A stretch of DNA of 33,092 bases from Candidatus Nealsoniibacteriota bacterium. Lineage in GTDB: Bacteria > Planctomycetota > Planctomycetia > Pirellulales > Thermoguttaceae. The position numbers and the translations under genes were made by a program. Below are positions 9,132-17,980 of the stretch, in pieces. The stretch spans positions 1 through 33,092 of the forward strand of contig JABMRB010001231.1 of assembly GCA_013202865.1 (NCBI GenBank), read 5' to 3'. A model generated the notes under the pieces. That model did not search any database. It worked only from the letters and a program-made list of their open reading frames with translations, and had not been told where the DNA came from. Numbering within the stretch: the first letter of the stretch is position 1; every line of letters begins with the position of its first letter.

Positions 9132-10126
9132 GACAGAGATCCCTTATTTGCGGGTTTTTCGCAGACAATCAAGTGTTCGTTGTATGAAGGCCCTGTGGGG
9201 AACGGTCGCGACCGTGTCTCCACAAAGCCCGCGCGATGCAGAGCATCGCTCAGTTCCTGCTCTGTATGACATCGTCCGAGCGAGTCTCCGTTCACACCTG
9301 TACTTAGCTCGAACATGTCGAGTTCGACTTGCAATTGCCCGTCATCGGACCGCAAGAAAGTGACAAAAACCGCCTTTCCGCCAGGTTGGAGGTACTCGCA
9401 CACTCGCTTGAGCCATGTGTCGAGTCGGTCCGCCGAGCAGTATTCTAGCAAATGGCTGCAAAACACCGCATCAAATGGTGATTCCGGTGTCCAGGCCGGA
9501 AAATCGCCCGGCACCCAGTGGAAATACTCCGTTTCTCCGTAAAGTGATCTCGCCGTTTCCACCACTGACGTGAGGTCCACCGCAGTCACATCAAGTTGCC
9601 CATCCTCGGCAAGACCTCGACATAGGGTGGCGGGACCAGCCCCCAGGTCAAGAACGCGTCCTAGCAGATGCTCCCTGCACTCCCCCTTGAGGAAGTCAAG
9701 ATTGGATTGGGCGATCACATCCATCGATTTGAGATACGAACGGCAGAAATCGGAATTCTGTATCCGCTGACGGTGAAAGCCCCCACCAGTCTTCATCGAC
9801 ACGACATCGGGCAGCGCAAGCCATGCCTCGAAGCAATGAAGGTGATACCCGGCGAACGCATCGAGGGTTGTGTCGCATTTCGCCGTGGCACCATCGGCAG
9901 TCAATCGATATTGATCATTGTCGCATTCCGCCAACTGAAGCTCGACGAGCAAATTGAGGACTGGTTGGATCCAAGTTCCTTCATAACCGACCCTATTTGC
10001 AACGGAGGTGGACGTTTGCGGTTCGAGTTCAAGCGATCGGAGAATCCCACTGCGCACGGCGAACGCCAAGACGCGCGAGCGCTTGTAGGCACGAAGTTCG
10101 TCGTAAAGTACTGTCAATCCGCTCAT
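9128..10126 (-). CDS. SAM-dependent methyltransferase (O-methyltransferase family 2-like with N-terminal winged-helix region)
   Basis: Motif I VLDLGAGPATLCRGLA, motif II-like AVDLTSV, FDAVFCSHLLEY. ATG at 10126 overlaps upstream TGA by 4 nt. Confidence 0.85.
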   Translation of the reverse strand: MSGLTVLYDELRAYKRSRVLAFAVRSGILRSLELEPQTSTSVANRVGYEGTWIQPVLNLLVELQLAECDNDQYRLTADGATAKCDTTLDAFAGYHLHCFEAWLALPDVVSMKTGGGFHRQRIQNSDFCRSYLKSMDVIAQSNLDFLKGECREHLLGRVLDLGAGPATLCRGLAEDGQLDVTAVDLTSVVETARSLYGETEYFHWVPGDFPAWTPESPFDAVFCSHLLEYCSADRLDTWLKRVCEYLQPGGKAVFVTFLRSDDGQLQVELDMFELSTGVNGDSLGRCHTEQELSDALHRAGFVETRSRPFPTGPSYNEHLIVCEKPANKGSLS

Positions 10127-11100
10127 GTAGGTCGATCTCCCCACGCGTACAATAGCCTCCAACCGATTAGCGTGCCCGCCTTAGTTTGGCATGAGCCAAG
10201 ATAGCGGTCAATGGCGTCGCCAACGAAGCCAGCCTTCTGGCACGGCAACACCAGTGGTTCTGAAATCGACTCTCCGCCTATGCCAAAAAGCTCATGGAGA
10301 AACCAAGTCGCGTCACCAACGGTTGGGAAACACCACGGCGTTATCCTAACCGCAGTCTGCACATTCGTGAATCCCGCTTCTCGCATGATTTGGGCGACGT
10401 GGTTCGCCGTCTCAAAACACGCTGCATGGCCACTCGGGCACTCCGACGCCACGAACTCGTCAAAGAATGCTGCTGGCTCTGGTGCTATGGGGAACGCGGG
10501 GATTTCGAGTGTGGGTCCTGCTGCTCGTCCCAATGCGGCCTTCAGGTTCGGAAGGTTGGCAACATAATCTCGCCCCCTCCCGTTTTCCGAAGAAGTCACT
10601 TCACCGGTTTGCGGCACGTCTGCGAGAATCAATCGCCCCCCCGGGCGCAGCAAGGCTCGCCATCGCCTCAATACTCCCAGCCTGACACGTTCGGTATCTA
10701 AAGCCGAAAGGGAACTGTCTCGTTCAGCCTCTTCGGCAAGGATGTGATGAAAACCCGCCAAGCAAACCGCGACGTCATATTCCCCGGGCAATTGGCGCAG
10801 TCCCGATTCCCGGCATGCATCGCCTTCGTACACCTTGCGTTTGGTCGATGGGGCGGGCAGCAGGCTTGCTGTTTCATCGATCAGGTCAATCCGTCGAAAC
10901 ACTGGTGCCAGCCAATCCGACGCGAAACCCGCCCCCCCAAAGATGTCGAGCATAACGCCATTCCTACCTGCGGCAAGCTCGCATATATGTGCAAGTTCCG
11001 CCACCCGAGCTTCCGGAAATCGCTGCATAGCGGCCACATAGCGTACGGCTCTAGCTCGAAACGCCTCGCGACAATTGAGCTTCGTCGTAATTCGTGTCAT
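10123..11100 (-). CDS. SAM-dependent methyltransferase, class I
   Basis: MLDIFGGAGFASDWLAPVF (motif I), YDVAVCLAGFHHIL, LRPGGRLILADV. First gene of the minus-strand operon. Confidence 0.75.
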   Translation of the reverse strand: MTRITTKLNCREAFRARAVRYVAAMQRFPEARVAELAHICELAAGRNGVMLDIFGGAGFASDWLAPVFRRIDLIDETASLLPAPSTKRKVYEGDACRESGLRQLPGEYDVAVCLAGFHHILAEEAERDSSLSALDTERVRLGVLRRWRALLRPGGRLILADVPQTGEVTSSENGRGRDYVANLPNLKAALGRAAGPTLEIPAFPIAPEPAAFFDEFVASECPSGHAACFETANHVAQIMREAGFTNVQTAVRITPWCFPTVGDATWFLHELFGIGGESISEPLVLPCQKAGFVGDAIDRYLGSCQTKAGTLIGWRLLYAWGDRPT

Positions 11101-11400
11101 GGCAAGTAGTTAGATGATGTCGTCTGGTGGAAGGTGGGTTGCTGACACAACCTCTCACTGTACTATAGGAAAATCGATTTGACTCATCCTGTCAATCGCT
11201 GCCAAACGACATCTGCGATTGGTAAAGCACGTCGTAGCAGAATGTTACGTCGATGTCGTCATTTCTCTATCCCGGAGATCTACCCCCGAGCATCCCGAAG
11301 TGAGCATGCACGAAGGAACCTCGAACGCAGGATTGCTTCAAGCAGTGGAGATCGATGCGCAAATTGACCCGGCACAAGCCGAATTACTGGCAATGTCGGG

Positions 11401-11573
11401 AGGCCCCAGTTCGGGCTCAACAACAGCAGGGCCGCCCTGCTTTACGTCTCACCATCGCCGTACACCCTCAGGACTTCGGCGAAGGGCGTACGGCGACGGC
11501 GAGATGACGGCAGGGCTAATCGAGGGTGGTCCACTTCGGTGTCGATGTCTGGTCTCATTTGCGAGCCGATCTC
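11401..11573 (+). repeat. Direct repeat DR1, copy 2 (173 bp)
   Basis: Matches 124-307. Lacks the 11-bp tandem duplication and differs by scattered substitutions. Confidence 0.93.
11434..11516. repeat. Long imperfect inverted repeat (hairpin) inside DR1 copy 2
   Basis: gccctgctttacgtctcaccatcgccgtacaccct pairs with agggcgtacggcgacggcgagatgacggcagggc. Confidence 0.85.
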
Positions 11574-11951
11574 GAAACCAGCAAGCACGTCGCCGTATCT
11601 GAAAAGCTCTTGCCGTCCAACATGCAGTCGTCACCCGAAGTCGGTTCGGACCGGCCGAGGAAATTTGCCTTGCCAGGCGGTCAAATTGAGAACGTCGCCC
11701 CGCTCTGGAATCAAACCGACCAAGGTTGCGTCGATTCACTCATGCGCCGCCGCGACGATCAACCGCCGGAACTGCCCATGCAGCAAGACTCGATAGCCGA
11801 TGAGGTCGAGTTGCTGGGCGTGGAGGGTTCCTTTGAGCTTCATGGAAGGTGACCTTCGCGAACTCGGCGCGTACTGTTGAGCTTTCGTACAATGGATGGA
11901 GATACGGCCGTGCGGACGTGACAGGGTCCGCCGTGCCAGCGAGCCCGGCGG

Positions 11952-12109
11952 AGAACTCATGTCGTCAATCTACGCGCCGAGAACCCGTGGGCGGCCAGGT
12001 AGATGACAGAGCCTCGCAATCGATGGCCACCCCCCACCGGGTGAGTATTGGGCCCGTTGTGAATGCTCCGCAGCCGGTCTGAGCGTTAGACCGCTCTCCG
12101 GAAATCTTC
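11952..12109 (+). repeat. Direct repeat DR2, copy 1 (158 bp)
   Basis: Shares tcgtcaatctacgcgccgagaacccgtgggcggccaggtagatgaca exactly with 29939-30096, plus tgaatgctccgcagcc and ccggaaatcttc at matching offsets. Confidence 0.94.
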
Positions 12110-12110
12110 A

Positions 12111-12260
12111 CCGGTGCTGGTGGCAGCCTACATTGAGGAACTGGGGCTCTACCGCGCTCCGCCCACCGTGCAGCAGCATCTCGCCGCAATTCGCACACTG
12201 TTTGATTTCCTGGTCATTGGGCAGGTCGTCCCCTTCAACCCGGCCGCATCCGTGGCCTAG
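12111..12260 (+). pseudogene. Tyrosine recombinase fragment (N-terminal SAM-like domain region)
   Basis: Translates to PVLVAAYIEELGLYRAPPTVQQHLAAIRTLFDFLVIGQVVPFNPAASVA*, aligning with IVVAAYVESLSSELSRPTVKLHLAAIRMLFDYLVTGHVVAVNPAASVR of the intact integrase at 30142-31125. Confidence 0.9.
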
Positions 12261-12380
12261 CAAGCTACGGATTTACGCTCGTGGACTCTCCACCGCTCAT
12301 GCCCATATGTGTTTGGCTGAGACAACTGGCCGGCGTACCCACATTCCACACTGAACAGCGTGCGATGTAGGTCGACGATG

Positions 12381-12441
12381 CCACCCCCCCTGCAGAGTGC
12401 AGGGTGGCTGGGCGACGAAGTCGCTTTCTGACGGGGGGTGG
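12381..12441. repeat. Nested inverted repeats upstream of module 2 operon
   Basis: Outer arms CCACCCCCC (12381-12389) / GGGGGGTGG (12433-12441). Inner hairpins CCCTGCA-GAG-TGCAGGG (12388-12404) and GCGAC-GAA-GTCGC (12412-12424). Confidence 0.8.
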
Positions 12442-12528
12442 CGCTTCCTTTCCCGTTCCGAGTTTGGTAATGTTTGCAGGTGTTCATGAGTCCGTTCCGC
12501 CAGAGATTTGGCAGGCGAGGTGAGATCC

Positions 12529-12759
12529 ATGCCGAAACTAAGCGAGTATTTGACGATCAAGGACGCCGCCGAGTTCTTGGCTGTGTCCCAGAATACCCTG
12601 AGAAACTGGGAGGCGAGCGGCAAGATTGCCGTTCATCGAAACCCAATGAATGGCTATCGCCTTTTCAAGACCCAAGACCTGCAGAACTTGCTGGAAGAGA
12701 TCGAAAAGTCAGCCGCCCCGGCGAACCCGAAATCCCGGCGTCCAAGGCAAGCGAAGTAG
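12529..12759 (+). CDS. MerR/excisionase-type helix-turn-helix protein
   Basis: LTIKDAAEFLAVSQNTLRNWEASGKIAVHRNPMNGYRLFKTQDLQNLL. Preferred start at 12529 with gaggtga upstream (listed ORF starts at 12508). Confidence 0.88.
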   Translation: MPKLSEYLTIKDAAEFLAVSQNTLRNWEASGKIAVHRNPMNGYRLFKTQDLQNLLEEIEKSAAPANPKSRRPRQAK

Positions 12760-12799
12760 ACCGCCAGCACTGTCCTCACAACCTTGTGGCAATCCGACG

Positions 12800-15700
12800 A
12801 TGGACATCTTTCAGCTGCATTCGGAAATCGTCCGCGATTACCGGTCGTACATCGAGAGTTTCATCAACATTCGTGACGATAAGATCCGCGAGGTTGTTGA
12901 GCGTTCTCTCCTTGGGGGGCGTCTCTGGCCGGAGCCAATGCTCCAATTCAACCCGGCATTCGAGACCGTTGCCGACATATCAGAGGTTATCGATCAAGGA
13001 CTGCTTTCCAAGGAGCTCAAGGACATTTTTTGGGACATGCGCTCTGGTGAACCCTATCGTTTGTATCAGCACCAGCTAAAAGCGTTGAAGCTTGGTGCTG
13101 CCGAGCGAGATTTTATTGTGACGTCTGGGACGGGGTCAGGGAAATCACTAACGTTCATCGGCACGGTTTTCAACCATCTTTTCAAAACGAATAGCTTTGG
13201 TAGCGGTGTTCAAGCGGTGTTCGTATACCCAATGAATGCGCTGATCAATTCGCAAGTTGACGAGCTTGATAGATACGCGGCGGCGTTTGAGAAGCGTACT
13301 GGCACACCGTTTCCCGTGCGATACGCGTCCTACACCGGCCAGCTAAGAGAAGACGACCGCGAACCATTGCGTGAATCCCCTCCGGATATTTTCTTGACGA
13401 ACTACATGATGCTGGAACTCATCCTGACCCGGCATCGTGAACACGTCATCCGAGACTCGATCTTTGAGCATCTCCGGTTTCTTGTGTTCGACGAATTGCA
13501 CACGTACCGGGGGCGTCAGGGGGCTGACGTTGGGATGCTCGTGCGCCGCATTCGCGCCAAGAGCACACACCAACCGGTCTGCATCGGCACATCGGCTACG
13601 ATGGTGTCTGGTGACAGTTCCGTCGAAGAACAAAAGCAGGAGGTGGCAAACGTCGCATCACAGATCTTCGGGGCTCAGTTTGAGTCGGAGCAAATCATAA
13701 ATGAAACGCTGACGAAGTCATTCTCTCCCGAGTCGCCGCTTCCCTCACGAGAAGAACTTACCAAGTCCGTCGAAACCAGTGTTGACTTTGATGCTGGTCC
13801 AGAACACCTTTCTTCCAATCCCGGTGCAATATGGCTTGAAAGTCGCATTGCCTTGACCGAGAAGGACGGTGATCTTGTTCGTAACGTACCAAGGACTTTC
13901 CTTGAAATCGCCAATTCGCTTTCCGAGGACACCGGCCACTCGGTTGATCACTGCTCAACACACCTACGTGATCTTATGCAGTGGATTAACCTTGTAAATG
14001 AGCGCAATCCTGACTCTCGCTACACCTATCTTCCATTCAAGCTCCACCAATTCTTCGCACAAACCGGTTCAGTCTACACCTCGCTTTCGCAGGCTGATGA
14101 TCGCATCATCACGATGGAACCCGGTATTTTTAAGACAGACGATCGGGGTAAGACACCGATTTTCCCCAACGCGTTCAGCCGCGGATCTGGTCACGCATTC
14201 ATTTGCGTCTACATGGACACCAGAGAACGGCAATTGCTGCCTCGCGAATTCAACGACACGGAGCTGGAAAGTGCGTCACGCATCCCCGGATATGTCATCG
14301 TTGGAGAGGATGTCTGGAACCCCGCGGAAGACCGTGAATCGATGCCCGAGTCATGGTTCAAGGTAAGCAAGTCTGGGGAAGTTTCTATTGTCAAGAAATA
14401 CGAAGACCGGATTCCGCAACCCGTCTCCTTTGATGAATCGGGGAACTACTCGGTATCCCACGCCATGGATTACACAGGCTGGTTCATGTCCTGCCCTCTC
14501 CTGTTCGATCCAACTAGCGGGCAGTTTTTCGATCCACAGACGAATGAGTCGACGAAGTTGACACGCTTGGGAAATGAGGGACGAAGCACATCTACCACGA
14601 TTACGGCATTCTCCATCTTGTCTCGTCTCAGTGAACACGGCTATCTCCCACAGGATCAGAAGCTCCTCAGCTTCACGGATAATCGACAGGACGCGGCGTT
14701 GCAGTCTGGTCATTTCAATGACTTTATCAAGGTCGTCCAGCTTCGTTCAGCGATATGCAACGCCGTCGAGACGGCACCTGACGGACAGCTCACCTACACG
14801 AACCTTGGTGACGCGATCTTCAATGCACTGAAACTGGATTTTCGTGAATACGCCAACTACAAGAGCGACATCCAAGCCGCTCCACCACCGCCGGTTCTCC
14901 ACGCATATCATGAGTCACTAAAGAAGTACCTCGTATATCTCGCATTGTACGATCTCCGGCGAGGCTGGCGGGTAGTACTGCCCAACCTTGAGCAATGTGC
15001 CCTCCTGAAGATCGACTACGCACACCTCGACGACATCGCCGCTTGGGACGAAGGCTGGGCCACAGTACCACCGTTCAATTCACTGCCGGTGTCTGAGCGA
15101 CGGCAGTTGCTCTTCAATGTGCTGGATTTGTTTCGTCTCGAATATGCAATCTACAGTGAAAACTATCTCACCGAGGAGCGAATTCGCCAGAACAAGAAGG
15201 AGATTGAGGAGAAGCTCATTCCTCCATGGAAGTTCGAGGAAGCCGATCGGATCGATCCGTATTACCTTCGATATGACACGCTGGCTCCACGTACCAAGCT
15301 GTACACGAAGAGCGTCGGTCTGACCAGTGCCTTGGGTAAATTTATCCGGCAGAGGATACGGCAGATTGATCCGGACTTCGAACTAAAACGAGATTCCTAC
15401 TTAGAACTTATCGTGGCTTTGCTGGACATGTTGGAGGCAGCCACCTATCTCACGTCACGAACAGCGCAAAATCGCGAGAACAAAGAAGTCAAGGTCTACC
15501 AGCTAAGATTGGACAAGATCATATGGCTGCGAGGGGATCGCGAGACCGTGGCTCCTGATGTAGTGAAGCGGCGAACGTACAAGGCCATCACACCCCAGCC
15601 GAACCGCTTCTTTCAGCAAGTCTATCTGCGTGACTTTTCCGAGATCAAACGGTTAATTGGCGGCGACCACACCGGGCAACTGAGCAACGAACAGCGAATC

Positions 15701-17977
15701 GATCGGGAGGAGCGTTTTCGAGCTGACTTCCGAGACTCGGATGGCAAGCCCGACCTCGATCGAATCATGCGTGAGTCCGTCAGTGCTCTATTCTGTTCTC
15801 CGACGATGGAGTTGGGAATCGACATTCGGAATCTGAATGTTGTCCATATGCGGAATGCGCCACCAAACCCAGCCAATTATGCACAGCGCGGTGGCCGAGC
15901 TGGACGAGGCGGTCAGGCTGCTCTCGTGTTCACCTACTGCTCTAGCTTCTCAAACCACGATCGTCATTACTTTCGCAATCAACAGAAGATGGTTGCGGGA
16001 ACCGTGCTGCCACCACGAATCGACCTCTGCAACAAGGAATTGCTCACGTCCCATCTGCACGCTGTGTTCTTGTCCGAGGTCGGCCTCAAGGGCCTCGACT
16101 ACTCACTGCTCGATATCATTGACGAAGGCGAAGCTGGGCTGCCGCTGACGATGCCAACGCAGGCACAGTTGCAGGTCGATCAACTTGCATACGCGAAGAT
16201 ACGTGCAACGTTCCAACGGGTCATAAGGAACTTCGAGGCAACGTTGACGACGGACCATGGACACTGGTATAGCGAGCAGTGGATCGACAAGACCTTGGCA
16301 AACATCGGAAGAAGCCTAGATTCCATTATGGACCGTTGGCGACGGCTGTACCGGCAAGCGAAAGCCACTTTGTCCCGCGCCACGCAAGAAATCGAAAGTG
16401 GCACGTACAGTCTTGGCAGCAAAGAGTACAAGCAGGCGAAACGCAATCAGGATCAGGCGACTAGGCAGTTGGATCTACTCAAGAACGATGTCCGAGGCCG
16501 ATCCAATCAGCTCTCCGAGTTCTACCCGTACCGTTTTTTGGCCTCTGAGGGATTCCTGCCCGGTTATAACTTCACACGATTACCACTTCGTGTGTTCATT
16601 CCGATGGGCGACGCGGGTGAGTACATCTCCCGACCCCGTTTCATGGCGCTGCGAGAGTTCGGGCCCGGCAATGTCATCTATTACAATGGGCAGAAATATG
16701 AGATCCGGCAACTCATCGTCCAAGATGCCGAGAACCATCTGCAGGAAGCGAAGATCAGCCTGAACGCCGGGTACTTTCTTCGTGACAATCAGAAAGATCT
16801 TGAACTATGTCCTTTCACAGGGGTCAGTTTGTCGGACAACCAGCAGGTCGAGTACCTGCATGACTTGCTCGAAATGTGCGAGACCCGAGCAGCGCCACGT
16901 GCCCGCATCTCGTGTGAAGAGGAGGAACGCCTCAACAAGGGATTCCAAATCGACACCTATTTTTCCGTCGCAGACGGAGCGATGAACCGTGTGCAAAAGG
17001 CGGTTCTGAAGAGCGGCGAAGACGAGTTCCTTCATCTCCACTTCATCCCCGCGGCGAATCTGATTCAGGTGAACCGAAAGTGGAAGAGCAGCGAGAAAGA
17101 TGGCTTCACGCTTGGAATGATGTCCGGATTTTGGAAGACGGGCAACCTCGATGATCGGGGGCCGGATGCCGAGAGCATTAGGAACGTAAAGCTCATCACC
17201 ACCGATACAGCCGATGCACTGTACATTGAGCCGATTGAGCCGCTCGGACTGGACCGAGCCGGCGTGATCACGCTGCAATACGCCCTGAAGCGAGCCATAG
17301 AACGCATATTCCTCATTGAGTCATCCGAACTCGCAGTCGTTTCCATGGGGCGAGCGGATCTCCCCAATATCTTTCTGTACGAAGCAGCCGAGGGCAGTCT
17401 GGGAATTCTGTCTCAGTTCGTAAAGAACGTTGATACATTTCAACGTGTCGTCAACGAAGCCATCAGTCTACTGAGATACGACGATCCCGCGTACCGCGAT
17501 CCCGCATCGTACGATGACTTGCTCAGCTACTACAATCAGCGAGATCATCCGATCATCGATCGCTTTCTAATTCAGGACGCACTTGGCAAACTCAGGGGAT
17601 GCAAGCTCGAACGGCAAACCAGCGGCAGCCACAGCGATTATGACTCACACTACCAGACTCTGCGGCGTCAAGTCGATCCGAACTCTAGCACGGAAGTTGA
17701 ATTCCTCGACTATCTCTACCAGAACGATCTGCGTCTACCGGACGCGGCCCAGAGGACGGTTGATGGAATTTACGTCCAGCCGGATTTTTTCTACGAGCCG
17801 GATGTCTGGGTGTTTTGCGATGGCACGCCGCATGACAAGCCAGACGTTCGCTTGGATGACGAAGCCAAACGACAAGCTATCCTGAATCGTGGCGAACAGG
17901 TTTTCGTTTACTATTACAAGGATGATCTGGCAACGAAAGTCGCCAGCCGTCTGGACATTTTCACCAAGGTGCGCTGA
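12800..17977 (+). CDS. Large DExH helicase with DUF1998-like region and C-terminal Vsr/DUF559-like nuclease segment (DruE / fused DrmA-DrmB-like)
   Basis: ~1725 aa. Motif I TSGTGSGKS, motif II FDELH, GTSATM, CSPTMELGIDI, QRGGRAGRGG. C-terminal PDFFYEPDVWVFCDGTPHD..RQAILNRGEQVFVYYYKD. Start at 12800 (MDIFQLHSEI) because the listed start overlaps the HTH gene. Confidence 0.87.
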   Translation: MDIFQLHSEIVRDYRSYIESFINIRDDKIREVVERSLLGGRLWPEPMLQFNPAFETVADISEVIDQGLLSKELKDIFWDMRSGEPYRLYQHQLKALKLGAAERDFIVTSGTGSGKSLTFIGTVFNHLFKTNSFGSGVQAVFVYPMNALINSQVDELDRYAAAFEKRTGTPFPVRYASYTGQLREDDREPLRESPPDIFLTNYMMLELILTRHREHVIRDSIFEHLRFLVFDELHTYRGRQGADVGMLVRRIRAKSTHQPVCIGTSATMVSGDSSVEEQKQEVANVASQIFGAQFESEQIINETLTKSFSPESPLPSREELTKSVETSVDFDAGPEHLSSNPGAIWLESRIALTEKDGDLVRNVPRTFLEIANSLSEDTGHSVDHCSTHLRDLMQWINLVNERNPDSRYTYLPFKLHQFFAQTGSVYTSLSQADDRIITMEPGIFKTDDRGKTPIFPNAFSRGSGHAFICVYMDTRERQLLPREFNDTELESASRIPGYVIVGEDVWNPAEDRESMPESWFKVSKSGEVSIVKKYEDRIPQPVSFDESGNYSVSHAMDYTGWFMSCPLLFDPTSGQFFDPQTNESTKLTRLGNEGRSTSTTITAFSILSRLSEHGYLPQDQKLLSFTDNRQDAALQSGHFNDFIKVVQLRSAICNAVETAPDGQLTYTNLGDAIFNALKLDFREYANYKSDIQAAPPPPVLHAYHESLKKYLVYLALYDLRRGWRVVLPNLEQCALLKIDYAHLDDIAAWDEGWATVPPFNSLPVSERRQLLFNVLDLFRLEYAIYSENYLTEERIRQNKKEIEEKLIPPWKFEEADRIDPYYLRYDTLAPRTKLYTKSVGLTSALGKFIRQRIRQIDPDFELKRDSYLELIVALLDMLEAATYLTSRTAQNRENKEVKVYQLRLDKIIWLRGDRETVAPDVVKRRTYKAITPQPNRFFQQVYLRDFSEIKRLIGGDHTGQLSNEQRIDREERFRADFRDSDGKPDLDRIMRESVSALFCSPTMELGIDIRNLNVVHMRNAPPNPANYAQRGGRAGRGGQAALVFTYCSSFSNHDRHYFRNQQKMVAGTVLPPRIDLCNKELLTSHLHAVFLSEVGLKGLDYSLLDIIDEGEAGLPLTMPTQAQLQVDQLAYAKIRATFQRVIRNFEATLTTDHGHWYSEQWIDKTLANIGRSLDSIMDRWRRLYRQAKATLSRATQEIESGTYSLGSKEYKQAKRNQDQATRQLDLLKNDVRGRSNQLSEFYPYRFLASEGFLPGYNFTRLPLRVFIPMGDAGEYISRPRFMALREFGPGNVIYYNGQKYEIRQLIVQDAENHLQEAKISLNAGYFLRDNQKDLELCPFTGVSLSDNQQVEYLHDLLEMCETRAAPRARISCEEEERLNKGFQIDTYFSVADGAMNRVQKAVLKSGEDEFLHLHFIPAANLIQVNRKWKSSEKDGFTLGMMSGFWKTGNLDDRGPDAESIRNVKLITTDTADALYIEPIEPLGLDRAGVITLQYALKRAIERIFLIESSELAVVSMGRADLPNIFLYEAAEGSLGILSQFVKNVDTFQRVVNEAISLLRYDDPAYRDPASYDDLLSYYNQRDHPIIDRFLIQDALGKLRGCKLERQTSGSHSDYDSHYQTLRRQVDPNSSTEVEFLDYLYQNDLRLPDAAQRTVDGIYVQPDFFYEPDVWVFCDGTPHDKPDVRLDDEAKRQAILNRGEQVFVYYYKDDLATKVASRLDIFTKVR

Positions 17978-17980
17978 GAC

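Noticed and set aside
11162-11195. Candidate promoter for the minus-strand operon (TTGACA and TATAGT, with palindrome aaatcgattt)
   Set aside because: Spacing is 22 nt, too long for a standard sigma-70 promoter; an ECF-type promoter is possible but not supported.
12650-12799. Upstream extension of the large helicase ORF
   Set aside because: Overlaps the HTH gene in another frame with Arg/Pro/Ser-rich translation; start at 12800 is preferred.
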